A stretch of 64,000 nucleotides of DNA from Hermodice carunculata (Eukaryota; Annelida; Polychaeta; Eunicida; Amphinomidae): the NCBI GenBank assembly GCA_964020975.1, contig OZ026620.1, positions 74,057,100 through 74,121,099 on the forward strand. Direction: 5' to 3'. The position numbers and the translations under genes are program-made. Each line of letters begins with the position of its first letter. Position 1 is the first letter of the stretch. The notes under the pieces are model-generated. The model was not told the DNA's origin. It made no database searches and was given only the letters and a program-made list of their open reading frames with translations. Below, piece after piece: positions 23,555 to 36,200 of the stretch.

Positions 23555-25172
23555 TAGACTTATCAAAATTTTTAAAACTTCTTCAACTGAAGCCACAACT
23601 TGTTTTCTGCAAAGCGTTTGCATTAACTTTACCAAACTTTAATATTAAGAAAAATATCAACTTTTTTGCAAGCAACCTTTTAATGTGAAAAATCAGTTTT
23701 TATGACATGAAATAATTAATTAAAATGTTGAGGAAAATTTGATAATTGCATCCAATCAATTCTTTTCTGTCCAATATGAATACGATACACAATGGGCTAT
23801 GATGCAAATCCATAATCACTTGCCTGCATGTCCTGCCCTTACAATGAGAGATCAAATTACAATACCCCACCCCTTAATTTTAACCCAAATTTTGAATATA
23901 TTGCTAAAATGTAATTAATTTTTAGGTAAAATTTGTGACTTTTTTACTGTTTATGGATAGATTTGTAACATTTGTCTGCAAAAAATATGACATCTATCAC
24001 TGCTGAGGCATTAATGGGGGATAGGGGGAGTATCAGTTACACCAAGTCAGCATCTAATACCAGTCATTATGGCAGTATTTTCCTGATATAATCTGTATTA
24101 TGGCAGACAATGGAATAGTTTCAGTGTTTAAACATTATTGACCCATTAAATTGCACAGTTTAAGACTAGTAGGTTACAGATTAGAGTAGCAGTATTCAGC
24201 AAATTATGTTTTTGGTACTAAAATTATGGAATTTTAACGCCCCAATTGTTTGAACATTAGGAGTGCAGTTGATCCAGCTTCCACAAACCAATAGTGCTAT
24301 GCCCTTTTTTCTGCAGTAGACTACATAAGTTGTGGTTTAATGACATGGTTTTTGATGTACGTGCACATATTAGAAAGAAAATGACAAACGGGAGTATACT
24401 TACTCCAATATCATATATACATATTTGTATTCACAAGTGCTCTGATTTTAAATTTCATAAGCATCCAATTATCGATCCAATTGTCAGGAAGAAGTGTATT
24501 CAGTCAAGTGTTTTATGGAAGCTAACTTTTTTTTTTTTACCTTTTTTCACTGTCTGAAACTCTTGTAATTATATGTGGTTGTATGTCGAAATTCAAATGT
24601 TTTGCCACCTATGTACACTAGCTTGGTAACAGTTATAAAATCAGCAGTTCATAAGTGCTGTCATCCATATTCATGGCTATAAATTAATTCATTTATGTGA
24701 AAATAATATTGTGATGAAGTCAACAGCTCAGCATGCCTGATTTCAAATGAATTACCCCAGTCAAATGACACACATATATGACAAGCTTTTGTCTGCAAAA
24801 AAAAATTATAAAAATAAAAGGGGGTGGGGGGGGGGGGGGAGAAACGAAAGCAAAACCCCAAAAAACAAAGAAATTTACATTTTACCAGCAGATATGTACA
24901 GCTCTACTGACAGACAATGCGCATTTTTCTGGTATGCCCAAAATCACTTTGACATGATTTTGTATTAAATAGCTCTGCATATGAATGGAGGCTATAGGCC
25001 TACAATGACAATGCCACAAAATTAAAAGTTTGAAACAGAGGGTTACTAAGTTTCATATTAATGGGATTGGCATAATTTATTCATATCATATTAGCATTGT
25101 TAATTTCTCATACACACATGAGTAACTGTGTGGCACCTGTGAGGTATCGCTAAATACAAAGGGCTATGGAAG
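23555..25172. other. No recognised feature
   Basis: AT-rich intronic DNA with homopolymer runs (for example a G run near 24823). No gene or repeat is recognised. Confidence 0.4.
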
Positions 25173-25637
25173 CTATCTATCTACCAAGCAGTCAGCAAAG
25201 GAGGCATGGCCTGTGCACTTGTTAAATGTCTTGCAGTGAATCCTGGTATTATTTATGCAGTGTGGTTCCACCGATAGGTAAAACATGTCTATGCACAATG
25301 ATTTTTGACATAAATGTGATACTTCATGAATTTTTGGAATACTGAGACTGTTAAACTTGGTATTTACAGCCAATCTGTGGGTGTAAAACTTTTTACTTCT
25401 CCTTTCATAAGCTGGCCTGAGGTACACAATACCATAGCCCAAACCTTTTTCCTTGTGATCTACAGTCCCAGGACCATATCTTGCATGCTCCATCCATGTA
25501 AAAGTTGTTAGGATCACTCAAAATTGTCCAGGCAGCTGTCAAAAAGTGCCGACTTCCCATTTTTAACTTGCTTGATGGACGATAATAGAATAACAACATG
25601 ACCATGTGAGTCCCAATACATACAGAGTTAGTCCTAA
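25173..25637 (-). other. Unrecognised coding-like fragment
   Basis: Two overlapping minus-strand open frames of 114 and 90 codons. The stretch FLTAAWTILSDPNNFYMDG then ACK looks like real decayed protein rather than chance, and my impression is that it could come from a transposase-like protein. I cannot name the family. Confidence 0.25.
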
Positions 25638-25778
25638 TAGGCCACGGACCACAATTATAAATCCTTCTTTTTTTCATATTAGCATTTTTCAGTCTAAAAT
25701 ATCAGCATTTTGGTATTTTAAAATTCCATGAACGGCATATAACAGATAAAAATGTCGGAGACATATTGATTGATTTTT

Positions 25779-27480
25779 ATGCCCCCCTTCGAAGAAGATG
25801 GGGCATATAGCGTTGCTTATGTCGGTCGGTCGGTCTGTCGGTTGGTCGGTATGTCGGTCGGTCGGTAGACTGTGGTTTCCGCACAATAACTGAAGAAATT
25901 TTTAAGGTAGGACTTTGATACTGTACAGGTGTATTATTCTAGTCAAAAGCTAGGCAAAGTTTGAAGACGGGTGATCTTGACCTAATTTCCAAGGTCACAG
26001 TGGTACCTGAGGTAACTTTGGTTTCCGCACAATAACTGAAGATGATTTTAAGCTAATAATTTTTTATTGCACAGGATTATAGTCCATATTTGAGGCTAGG
26101 CGAAGTTTGAAGATGGATGACCTTGACTTCATTTTAAAGGTCACGGACCCACTTTACTGAATATGGTTTCATGCTTTCTGCATGATAAGGTATACCTTGG
26201 AGCTAGAACTTTTTTATGGCATAGCTTTATGGTTCTCTGTAAGGGCTAGGTTGAGTTTGAAGATGGGTGACTTTGACCCAGTTTTCAGGGTCACAGAGAG
26301 ATTGTAAAATTCCTGTGGTTTCCACACAATAATTTAAGAAGTTTTTGAGCTAAGACTTAGATACTGTACAGGATTATCATTCTAGTGAAAAAGGTAGGCA
26401 AAGTTAGAAGATGGGTGACCTTGATCTAATTTCCAAGGTCACAGTGGTACCTGAGGTAACTTTGGTTTCCGCACAATAACTGAAGATGATTTTCAGCTTA
26501 TACCTTTTATTGCCCCGGATTATAGTCCATATTTGGGGCTAGGCGAAGTTTGAAGATGGATGACCTTGACTTCATTTTAAAAGTCACGGACCCACTTTAC
26601 TGAATATGGTTTCATGCTTTCTGCATGATAACTTGTACCTTGGAGCTAGAACTTTTATATGGCATAGCTTTATGGTTCTCTGTAAGGGCTAGATCGAGGT
26701 TGAAGATGGGTGACCTTGACCCAGTTTTCAGGGTCACAGAGAGATTGTAGAATTCCTGTGGTTTCTGCACAATAACTCAAGAAGTTTTTAAGTTAGGACT
26801 AGGATACTTTACAGGTCTATAGTTCTTGCTTGGGGCTAGAAGAAGTTTAAAGTTTGGTGACCTTGATTTAATTCCCAAGGTCACAGTGGTACCTGAGTAA
26901 ACTTTGGTTTCCACATGATAACTGAAGAGGTTTTTAAACTAGTACTCTTATATTGCACTGGATAATTGTCAGTATTCGGGGCTAGGTCAAGTTTGAAGAT
27001 GGGTGACCTTGACCCAATTTCAAAGGTCACAGAGCCATTTGGTTGAATACTGTTTCTGCATGAAAACTTGCATTTTAGAGGTAGCACTTTTATATTGCAC
27101 AGCTTTATGGTTGCCTATAAGGGCTAGTTTGAGTTTGTAGATTAATGACCTTGACCCAGTTTTGGGGTCACACACAGACAGTAGACTTCCTGTGGTTTTT
27201 GCACAATAACTGAAGTTCAGGTGAAAATGAGTGACCTAGCCCTAATTTACAAGGTCATAAAGCCACTTTGCTGAATATGGTTTCTAAATGATGACTAATT
27301 TTACAGCTATAACTTTTATATTGTCCAGGTTTTGACTTGTTTTTTAAGGGCTAGGTTAAAGTTTAAAGATATGTGATATTGATGTATGATCAACCTTCAC
27401 TAATTTTGTAAGGTCACAAGTGCCCCATCTACCACTATCAATAAGGTGGCGAGGGCAAGGGTAATGAGGGTGGGGGGCAT
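25779..27480. mobile_element. ATGCCCCCC-ended repeat element nested in the MITE
   Basis: Begins ATGCCCCCCTTCGAAGAAG and ends GGGGGGCAT, a nine-base inverted terminus, and opens with a GTCGGTCGGTCGGTCTG tract. The interior is a tandem array of about 145-base monomers, each with TGACCTTGA(C/T) and AAGGTCAC. About 25 further bases (27481-27505) of uncertain origin separate it from the resumed MITE. I associate this design with abundant non-coding repeats of mollusc genomes. There is no protein coding. Confidence 0.7.
25870..27300. repeat. Higher-order tandem array, 3 monomers of ~145 bp per ~440-bp unit
   Basis: The first monomer type (GTGGTTTCCGCACAATAAC...) starts near 25872, 26318, 26758 and 27193. 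The second type (AACTTTGGTTTCC) starts near 26018, 26459 and 26901. The third type (TATGGTTTCATGCTTTCTG) starts near 26165, 26606 and, degraded, 27047. Spacing of like monomers is about 435-445 bases, and like monomers are closer to each other than to their neighbours. Confidence 0.75.
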
Positions 27481-27869
27481 CTACTTTTTTACAAACATAT
27501 CTTGTTGTCATGTAATTCCCAGCTCGTTAATTTGTGATGACTGAAGTACGAAACAACACCTGGATGTCAGCTTTATACAGGTCTATGAACCGTGCTCTTG
27601 CCAGTGTCACATCATTGTCCTTCCCCACCATAAAGTTTCCGCCTGGCCAAGAATACAGTGCACTTATATGACCACCAATGAAACAACTCTGCGATGCAGC
27701 AAACCTGACTTAGCTAATTTTATTTAAACAGAAGCTACAGCATGCTGAAAACACAGTATTTTCACAATTACAGACTATCTCCGTTGGGATGCACAACCAG
27801 CCAATCACAACTGTGGTCTGTAACCCTTATGACCTTGTAAATGAGATCAAGGTCACTCACCTACTGTAC

Positions 27870-29620
27870 ATGTATCCCCCTCATACCCAGAAGTGTCCCT
27901 ATGCAATTTCAAAGCAATTGGATAAGTATATACAAGGATAAAGACTTTTGGAAATTTGGCAAAAAAAATGAACAAAAAAATCATAAAAAAAACCCAAAAA
28001 TCATTGGACTGTGACCATTCGAACAAACTTCGTAGATACCCACCCTAGGAACACCCCCACCAAGTTTGAAGTGAATCTAGCTGAAGGTTTCGCAGAAAAA
28101 ACAAAAATTGTCAATTGGCATTGCAAACCTTAATGACTTTACAATCCCCATTGACTTGCATGATGATCAATAGGCATGTAAAATCAACAAGAAAAAATTC
28201 CTAAAAAACCCAAAAATCACTGGACCGTGAACATTTGAATACATATACCAATAATTTAACCAAGTTTCAGCACAATCAGAGAAATTGTTTTGGAAAAGAA
28301 GTCGAAAAAAGAAAAAACGTACAAAAATTCATAAAAAATAGAAAAAAATGCAGCGCCACCTGTTGAACAAATTAAGGTCTGGGGGTCCCTAGAAGTGTCC
28401 CAATACAATTTCAAAGTAATAGGCAACTGGGTTTCGGTGTAAAAGATTTCTTAAGATTTCCCCCAAAAATGAACAAAATAATTCATTAAAAATCCCAAAA
28501 TCACTGAACCGTGACCATTATAACAAACCTGGTGGAAACCAACCCAACGTATATTGCCACCAAGTTTGAATTCAATATGAATGACAGTTTCGGAGAAGTC
28601 AAAAATTTGAATTAGCATTAGAATGTGCTTTGACTTACATAGTGATCAATAAGAAAGCTGCATTGACCGATAAGTACACGAATTGAAAATAAACGTTAAA
28701 AATCAGGAATCCGCAGCTTTCCCACCTAGTGAACAAATTTGTTTGACCCTTCTACAGGGAACGTATCCACCAAGTTTCAGCTTAATCTGAGTGATGGTTC
28801 TGGAGAACTAGGAGTCCCAGGGAGTGTCCGTGTGGGATATCAAAGCAATTGGGTGGGCGGTTTTGGAGAAAAAGATTTTTTAAGATTTGCCCCAAAAAAG
28901 AAATCATTAAAAATCCAACGATCACTGGAGCATGACCATTTTAACAAACTTGGTAGAAACCCACCCAAGGTATATCTGCACCAAGTTTCAAGTCAGATTT
29001 GGAGAAGCAGTCAAACATGTGAATCAGTATTAGAATGTCCATTGACTTGCATAGTAATGAGTAGGAAAGCTGTATTGACCGACAAGTACCTGAATTGAAA
29101 AAAAAATCGTTAAAAAATAAGGGATCCACAGCAGTGCCACCGAGTGAACAGCTTTGTTTGACCCTTCTTCAAGAAACATATCAACCCATTTTTAGCTTAA
29201 TCTTAGTGACGGTTCTGGAGAAGAAGTCGAAAATAGCAAAAACACAATAAAATCATAAAAAAATAGAAAAAATCGCAGCGCCACATGGTAAAAAAAAATA
29301 AGAACTAGGAGTCCCTGGGAGTCTGCCTGTGGGATTTCAAAGCAATTGGGTGGGCGGTTTCGGAGAAAAAGATTTTTTAAGATTTGCCCCCAAAAAGAAC
29401 AAAAAAACTCATAAAAAAATCCAAAAATGACTGGAGCGTGACCATTTTTACAAACTTGGTAGAAACCTACCCAAGGTATATCTCCAGCAAGTATGAAGTG
29501 GATCTGGCTGATGATTTTTGAGAAGAAGTCGAAAATGTGAATTGTGGACTGACAGACGACGACGGACAGACGACAGACCCTCACAAAAGCCCAGCTAACT
29601 GACAAGTCAGCTGCGCTAAA
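27870..29620. repeat. Diverged tandem/dispersed repeats ending in a GACGACGGACAGACG terminus
   Basis: Repeated phrases include TTTCAAAGCAATTGG, AAAATCATAAAAAAA, CACTGGA(C/G)CGTGACCATT and CACCAAGTTTGAAGT, recurring at several-hundred-base spacing. The block ends with GACAGACGACGACGGACAG and an AGCTAACTGACAAG... palindromic-looking end before an A run. It is non-coding and of a type I believe common in molluscs. Confidence 0.6.
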
Positions 29621-29639
29621 AAAAAAACTTTTCTTTACT

Positions 29640-30850
29640 AATGTGACTCTGTGACTTTGGGAATTAAATCAAGGGTACCCATTTCAGAACTTGACTTAGC
29701 ACCCATACAAGGCTATACTCTTGTACAATATGAAAAGCCCTAAGTTAAAAACATCTTTGGTTACCATGCAGATAACCAAGTTCACTAATTGGACTCTAGG
29801 TTATGACCATGTGCAACATTGATGTCATGACTTAAATTCTCAGTTACAATCAAAGGTATGTCGCAAAAAAATTTTTTTGTTAAATGGCATGGAATTCATA
29901 GTCCCGCTACTGACTGACCAACTGACCTGGTAAAGTTGGGACTTTGATCAAGATCACCAACTTTTAAGCTGAACACGCTCTAATTGTGGACTGTTATTAC
30001 GTGTAAATATTCAGGTCATAATTTCAAGTTCAATAAAGTGCCAGTGTGACTTTTGAATTTATGTCAAGATAAAACATCTTCAAATTTTGATCTAGCCCTG
30101 AATAAGCCCTATTATGCTGTACAATATACAGATCCTCTCATAAAAAACGTTTTAAGTTATTGTGAAGAAACCAAAACTTGCCATAGTGCCTCCGTGACCT
30201 TGGAAATTGGGTCAAGGTCACATTTCACCTAGCTTTTAGACTGGAGTATATACCTGGGCACTATTAAAGGCCTATATCTAAAAAAAACCCCACAAATTTG
30301 GGTTATGGTGTGGAAACCAGGGTCATTACTGCCCAACCAACGTGACCAAAGCTGTATGCCCCACCTTTTTCGAGGGGAAAGGGCAGAATTAAGTTAAACT
30401 TTCCAGATTTATGGCATAACATATTACCTCTACAACACCAATGAGTACAGATACCAACAGAATGGAGGTTGGTACAATGTGATCATTCCAGCCTCCATGG
30501 CATGAGTAGCTCCGGACGAAGAAGATAGAAAAGTAAACAATTCCACCTTTTGGAAAAAACACCTCGTTACATCAATAAATATGGGTTAACAAACTAAGAA
30601 GAAAAATCAATCCTCAAATCGGTTATAATACCTCCCACAACATCAAGTAAGAATTGAAAGACAAGCGCCAGACTGCTCATTTTGAGAAGGTATGTCATAT
30701 GGTAAGCATGATCTAATTTGGATTAGTGTGAACACATTGAGCGAGTGGGGATATCAGTCAATACAAGCAAATCCTATCAATACAAGACAAATCCCTCTAT
30801 AATCAGATAATGCTTGATGGTGGTGCCATCAATAGGCCACCTTCTTGAAG
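29640..30850. repeat. Scattered AAGGTCA-type repeat remnants
   Basis: Old units with TGACCTTGG and GGTCAAGGTCAC (clear near 30190-30222), increasingly diverged. No gene. Confidence 0.45.
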
Positions 30851-30879
30851 GACACCTATTTCAGAGCACACCAAAATGA

Positions 30880-31482
30880 CCCTATGGCCCTGACTTCACG
30901 TGCCCTGAGCCTTTGCACCCCTTGCAGTTCAGAGCATTCTTGGTGGCTAAAAGAGAAGCTGAAATAGCCTTTGTAATCCAGCCCAAAATTGTGTTGGCAT
31001 GGATTTTGTCCTTTGCTTTCAGAGGAAGGAACAAGGGCTTCCTACCTTTCCTGGTAGATTATACCCAGTCGAAAGAAAATTTCAAAGAGCAAACAGGACA
31101 ATCCTGTTTGTTAATGCATACAATTGCTGTCTGATGGTGCTTACCCATTGGGCTGTCAGGGTTTTGATCCTACCCTTTGGAGAGGATACATATGGAATGA
31201 GTTCCTCTAAACATGTTGACGAACGAAATGTGTTTAACACTCCCCTAGCACCAGGAGCTAGAAGAGAAGAAAATTGGATGATTCAAAGAATAAGTGGTCT
31301 CATGATGGCTCTTAGGTTTACTTATTATAAAAAACATAATTTGTTCTTCATCGCAAAGAACTGGGCTCCAGATAAGCTGCTGTCAGATTTCCTCGGCTTC
31401 TTCATCAAGGCCTTCTCTGCTAATACAAATCGTAGTGATTCAGATATGCTTTTATGTCCTGTTTGCTCTTTGAAATTTTAAG
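30880..31482 (+). other. Unrecognised open frame, possibly decayed coding DNA
   Basis: A 160-codon plus-strand frame (30999-31481) with no motif I recognise. GC content and codon texture differ from the flanking AT-rich intron, as does the next stretch. It could be part of the same decayed mobile element as 31690-33400. Confidence 0.2.
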
Positions 31483-31689
31483 TTTTGCCCCCCCAAAAAG
31501 AACAAAAAATTCCTGAAAGGATATGCCAAAACGATGTAACAGGAGGAGGTTCTAAATAAACAAAAGTAACCTTCATTTATCACACATAAAACATAGGAGT
31601 CATCAGTGCATTGTTATCATCTGTAAGTGTCAGTTGAAAGTCCTTCAGGAACTGACTTTGCGTTGAATGATTCCTTCCTCGAGATTGCC

Positions 31690-33400
31690 TGAAACAGTCA
31701 GGTCCATCCCTGCCACATCTGTGTCTCTTCTTCCAGTTGCCTCCATCACTGCCCCTGCCACCTCAAGTGTTTTGGACTAGTGGCATGTTCAATTAAGGGC
31801 TGCTGAGTCCTCAGGACAGTCTAGTTCTTAGACTTCTTTGCAATTGTTCTCAGAGCCTCTTCATCAAGCAGATCAAAAGTCGGGCTGATCAGGCCAGTAG
31901 ACAGCCACTGCACCCAGCGCTGGCTAACATAAGTGGTCTGCAAGTGCATGGCTCATTGTTAAATAGGGTTTGTCTCTTGGCACATAACATTCTCCAAGCC
32001 AAGCCTCAACGATCTCCCCTTGGATATTCACAGCTGCTGCAAAAGCAATAATATGCGGAAAACTGTTGGGGGTTATTTCACACAGTGTGCGAGTCTGGAC
32101 AGGATCCCAAGCAAGGGCACAGCCTTCACATCTATGGCAGACATAGTCTGAATAGTAGTCTAGCTGTCCTGAATACACAGTTGGAAAAACCTATCAGTAA
32201 CAAATATCCCTGTGTTGCCCAGCTTCTTGTTAGCGCACAGCTGATTGAAGGTGCATACTTGAGGGGTATGGTATCAAACCTCTTGGGGTATATCCTAATT
32301 AAGTCTTTGGCATTTTCTTTGGTTATGGTAGAAGATATGGGCTGAGCTGCAGCACTACAGCATAATTGTTCCAGTTCTCTACCTGTTATCGAATCTGTTC
32401 AGCCATACATGCACTGAATGGTGTAGCTAAATTTTCCTTAAGCCACATTGTATGAAAGACATGGGCTTTGTTTGCTCAATGATCACCCTTTTCAGCTTTT
32501 TGGGTAGGGTCAGCCCTTCCTACATAAAGTGATCTGCAATCAAGGCATGTTCTGAATGTAAATTGCTACTTGGGCAACTTCTGGTGCTCATTCTTGTGGT
32601 CAAAGTCAGGGCTGAACTTCCTCTTTGAAGGCCATTGTGTCACTGCGGCAAGTGTGCTAACAACTGCTCTTTCATTTCCTCTCTGGACTGGGGCGGTCAA
32701 TAAAACCCCTTATGAAAACCATTTCAGAGACCTCAGGCATTGCACTCCTCTGAGGTGTGACTCAAAGTGCTCAGTCAGAGGCCCTCCTGGAATAACATTC
32801 CTCCCCCCCCCCTTTCATCACCTAAGGATTGCCTTTAGAGTGGATATCCAGACAGACAAAATTGACTCCTCCACATTTGCCTCCAAGAAAATCAACCCGT
32901 CCTCTTTGGAAGAGAAAATATTTGTTCCTTGAGCTGTTGCTGATCCTCTATGGTCAGGCACAAGTCACCCAGGGTTGGCTGGACCAGAGCCAAGGTCTTA
33001 CCCTGGGAAGTACCTAGCACTATCGTGGTTTGTCCTAACACAGTAGACAATGATGACCCCCCGCAGAGGCTGAAGCATGGGCATTGCAAGTAAGGGATGA
33101 AACACGGTGCCTTGCCCAAACTAACATCACTTACTTGCCTGTTTGTAGCTCTCCTTCAGCAAGCACCTGTGCAGGACAGAAAGCCAAGCAGGGAGGGTTT
33201 TTAATGTTGCCACTCTGTCACCATCTCAGATAATCTACCCCCCATTGGACTAGAGTTTCTGGCACAATTCCTCTCCAAATCTTTTGAAAACAGAAGACTG
33301 CACCAGCTTCTGCATGCTAACACAGGGCTCCACGGGGCATTGAACGCCCCTGTCTAGAATCGTGGAGTACAGGGAAGAGCTTCTGGAACAAATCCATGAC
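31690..33400 (-). other. Decayed coding-like stretch on the minus strand, family unknown
   Basis: The minus strand reads long coherent peptides broken by stops, for example CHRCEGCALAWDPVQTRT and WLGECYVPRDKPYLTMSHAL near 32130-31940, and WISTLKAIL near 32835. CxxCxxC ligands are visible. The density suggests a former protein of several hundred residues with many breaks, probably from a mobile element. I could not assign it. Confidence 0.35.
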
Positions 33401-34659
33401 AATCTCCTATGATGATGATGCTTTGTGTCATGCTTGTATTTTCACTGATGCATGGACGCCAGCATCGTGTGGAGCTACAGAACTATGACCTTGGTGCAGT
33501 GGTGTCCTATACAGTACTCTATGGAACGATGGCTGACGGCACCTGCAGGGCTGGAAATGCCGCCACAACAGTCTTGATTATTCTTGATATCAAAAAAATC
33601 AAACTGATCCTGCATAAAGGCCACCACTGTCGTCCCGTCTAACAGTGTTGACCTGCGTTTTAGTTATTCAGCTACTTTTTGTGCAGTCTTAACATAACAA
33701 CAATGCACCTTTTCCCACATTTCCCCTGCACACATCACATGTATTTGTTTACTACATTTGTTTGGCTGATTTGTCTAAGAAAATATAATGCTCATACAGA
33801 TCAACTTTTTAAACATTCTTATAGTAGAAGATTTTTTCAAACACAAGCTGTGGAAGTTTACTTCCTTCACCTTCAGAACAATTTGCCTACAGAAGATAAG
33901 GATGTTTTTGCACCCGCACGTGCAAATCACCCATATGAAATTAGAAACAAATAATGCATGCGGTTCTTTGTCCCCGGAAACATAGAACCCCCAAATTTAT
34001 CAAATTTTTAATTACTTCACTACTTGAAGGTACACCCCTTAGCATGAAAAACAAATTCCATACTCATTCTCTATCTTTTTTTTTTTTTCTCTTTTCAAGA
34101 TATGGTAAAACGCATTTTATTAGAAAATACATTGAAACATATACTAAAATAAAGATTGTTCATCGCAACGAGTACAGCACCTCGTCTTTTCTTTTTTATT
34201 CAACTCCTATCCCATTATGATCAACTTACTGCTGAAATACTTTGTTTAGGCTGATTAATATTTTAGGTGGCCCCAGTAATAATAATAGTACTGTGGCTCT
34301 CTGCTTTCGTGCCATGGTCCTGTGTGACACAGGTGGCCTAGAAACAAATATAGCAGTTAAGAGGGAGGAAGCCATGGCCAGAGCCGAGGCAAAGGGTCCA
34401 CCACACACTCTCACAGGTGTGGTGGGCCCCTGGTCCTGGATATAACCCCCTACACTCATCGCTTGTAGCCCCCCTCCCCCCCCGCAGAAAAACACAAACA
34501 TCTTCCCCCACACACACTCTATCTCTGCCTCTAAGGCTCAGGCATTCCAATAGGAGACCCCATGGTAGCCCTTATAAGAGCAACCACCATTCCCATTCCT
34601 CCATGCACTCTTAAATTCTAATATATTATGTTGCTATCTAAATCTATGAATTCAATTAC

Positions 34660-35275
34660 TTTCTCCCACCACCATACCAGGTAGCCCTGTACACTTTAAG
34701 TACCTTTCCTGCCTCCCAGGAAACCACCCTCAAAACCCAAAACCCATGCCACATGTTCCTCTTCCTCTAAACACGGACCCTCTTCTAGACCAATGTTATT
34801 ATAATCTTCCTTGTGCCACTTGCTAGAAAAATCTTCTCTTATCTCTCTATATGCATTACCCAACCACAGCCAATGATCTACTCTCCCATCTGCTTTTTGT
34901 CTCTGTACCTTACATTTTCTATTTCTACCTGTTGTCCACTTCTGTTTTCTCTTTTCAAGATTGATCACTCCCACCCTACTTAAAAAAGGAAGCCTGGATT
35001 TCTTGCCTCCATCCCAACACACACATTTCTGTGCATTCTCTAGTACCTTGTATGCTTTTAATGCACTCTTTTGCTGACTTCTCTTTTCCAGTCCTCCTTC
35101 CATTCCTCTCTATACACTTTCCCATCATCCACCTCATCATATCCTTTCAATTCATATCCGTCTGCTAACTTATTTATGTATTTGACACATTTTTTTTGTT
35201 CTTTGACTACCTCATTGTAAACTCTCCAGCACCACCTGTCTTCACATACTGCTTGTAAATAAACATGAACCAAAA
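34660..35275 (-). mobile_element. LINE fragment, C-terminal part
   Basis: The minus strand reads EDRWCWRVYNEVVKEQKKC, later LPFLSRVGVINLEKRKQKW and near 34845 NAYREIREDF. The last resembles the His/Cys-bearing C-terminal segment of LINE proteins (an 'EHLL-x-C-x-AYREIRE' type), but its metal ligands have changed. At least one frame change is present. Only the 3' part remains. Confidence 0.45.
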
Positions 35276-35279
35276 AAAT

Positions 35280-35720
35280 CCATTCAAAAATAAATAATTA
35301 ACGGAGTATAACCATGGAATAAACTTGGCAGAGACTTTCCCAAGGTACATATCCACCAAGTTTAAAATACATCTAAATGAGAGTTCAGAGAAATAAGTCA
35401 AAATTTTAAATTCCCACGGCTATATCATTTGAATTATACAGTAACCTATGGGCATGCATATATTAATCAATATTTAAGTGTCAAATATAAAAAAATTATA
35501 AAGGAAGGTCAGGGATCCAGAGTCACGTGACCTATAAAACAGGTTTCTTAGATCTTTCCACGAGGAATATTTCAAATAAGTGTCAACTTAACCTGGGGAC
35601 GGTTTTTGAAAAGGAGTGAACAACAGCAAAACACACAAAAAAGACGAACGAAATTGCAGCGCTGGTTGTTGGATAAATTATGGTGTTAGATCTCTAGAAT
35701 TACCTTCATAACACCGCGTC
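35280..35720. repeat. Copy of the 'CACCAAGTTT' dispersed repeat
   Basis: Phrases such as CCCAAGGTACATATCCACC, GAAATAAGTC and GCAGCGC match the family at 27870-29620, more diverged here. Confidence 0.5.
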
Positions 35721-36200
35721 CAGACTTGCTGTTGTGGGCGCTTATTGGGGTCTGCCATTGATTGACTGATAGATGTTTCAATTGTGCACATATATTAATT
35801 AACGTGATGTTTGTGATCTGGTAACTAGAGCTTTGGCCAATTGATTTTGCCCTGCTTGCTTACAATTCAAGATAATAAATGATCAGTGAGCAGGACAGAC
35901 CATTTGTTTCAGAAATTTTAATTACCTATCATGTGGAAGATGACTGTCAATCAACTGTTTACATGTAGCTCAAGCACATGCAATAAGATTGAGTCATCTC
36001 GTGTCCATGTTTTTTATCACTATGCGTCTTGGTCAGTCAGCAATGTTTGTTTGTAGGGGAATTGTTTCACTGAAAAAAAATTGTCGTGCCCCCCCCACCC
36101 CCCAAAAAAGAAACTTGAAAATATGAATTAGAATCATCTATACAATTATTTAGATTTAACTCTGATTGCCATTTAGGTAACATTCTTTTGGGTCATTCTG
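35721..36200. other. No recognised feature
   Basis: AT-rich intronic DNA with a C-rich run near 36090. No gene is supported. Confidence 0.4.

Larger units (their letters stand above)
25638..27827. mobile_element. MITE, copy B, split by another insertion
   Basis: The left 140 bases match copy A up to GATTTTT (25778). The right 320 bases match copy A from TGTCAT (about 27506) to the end, with the terminal GGTCTGTAACCC as inverse of the left end. The middle is a foreign 1.7-kb element. Both halves are about equally diverged from copy A. Confidence 0.75.

Noticed and set aside
27870-29620. Short open frames in several directions
   Set aside because: They arise from repeat units and repeat with them; no protein motif.
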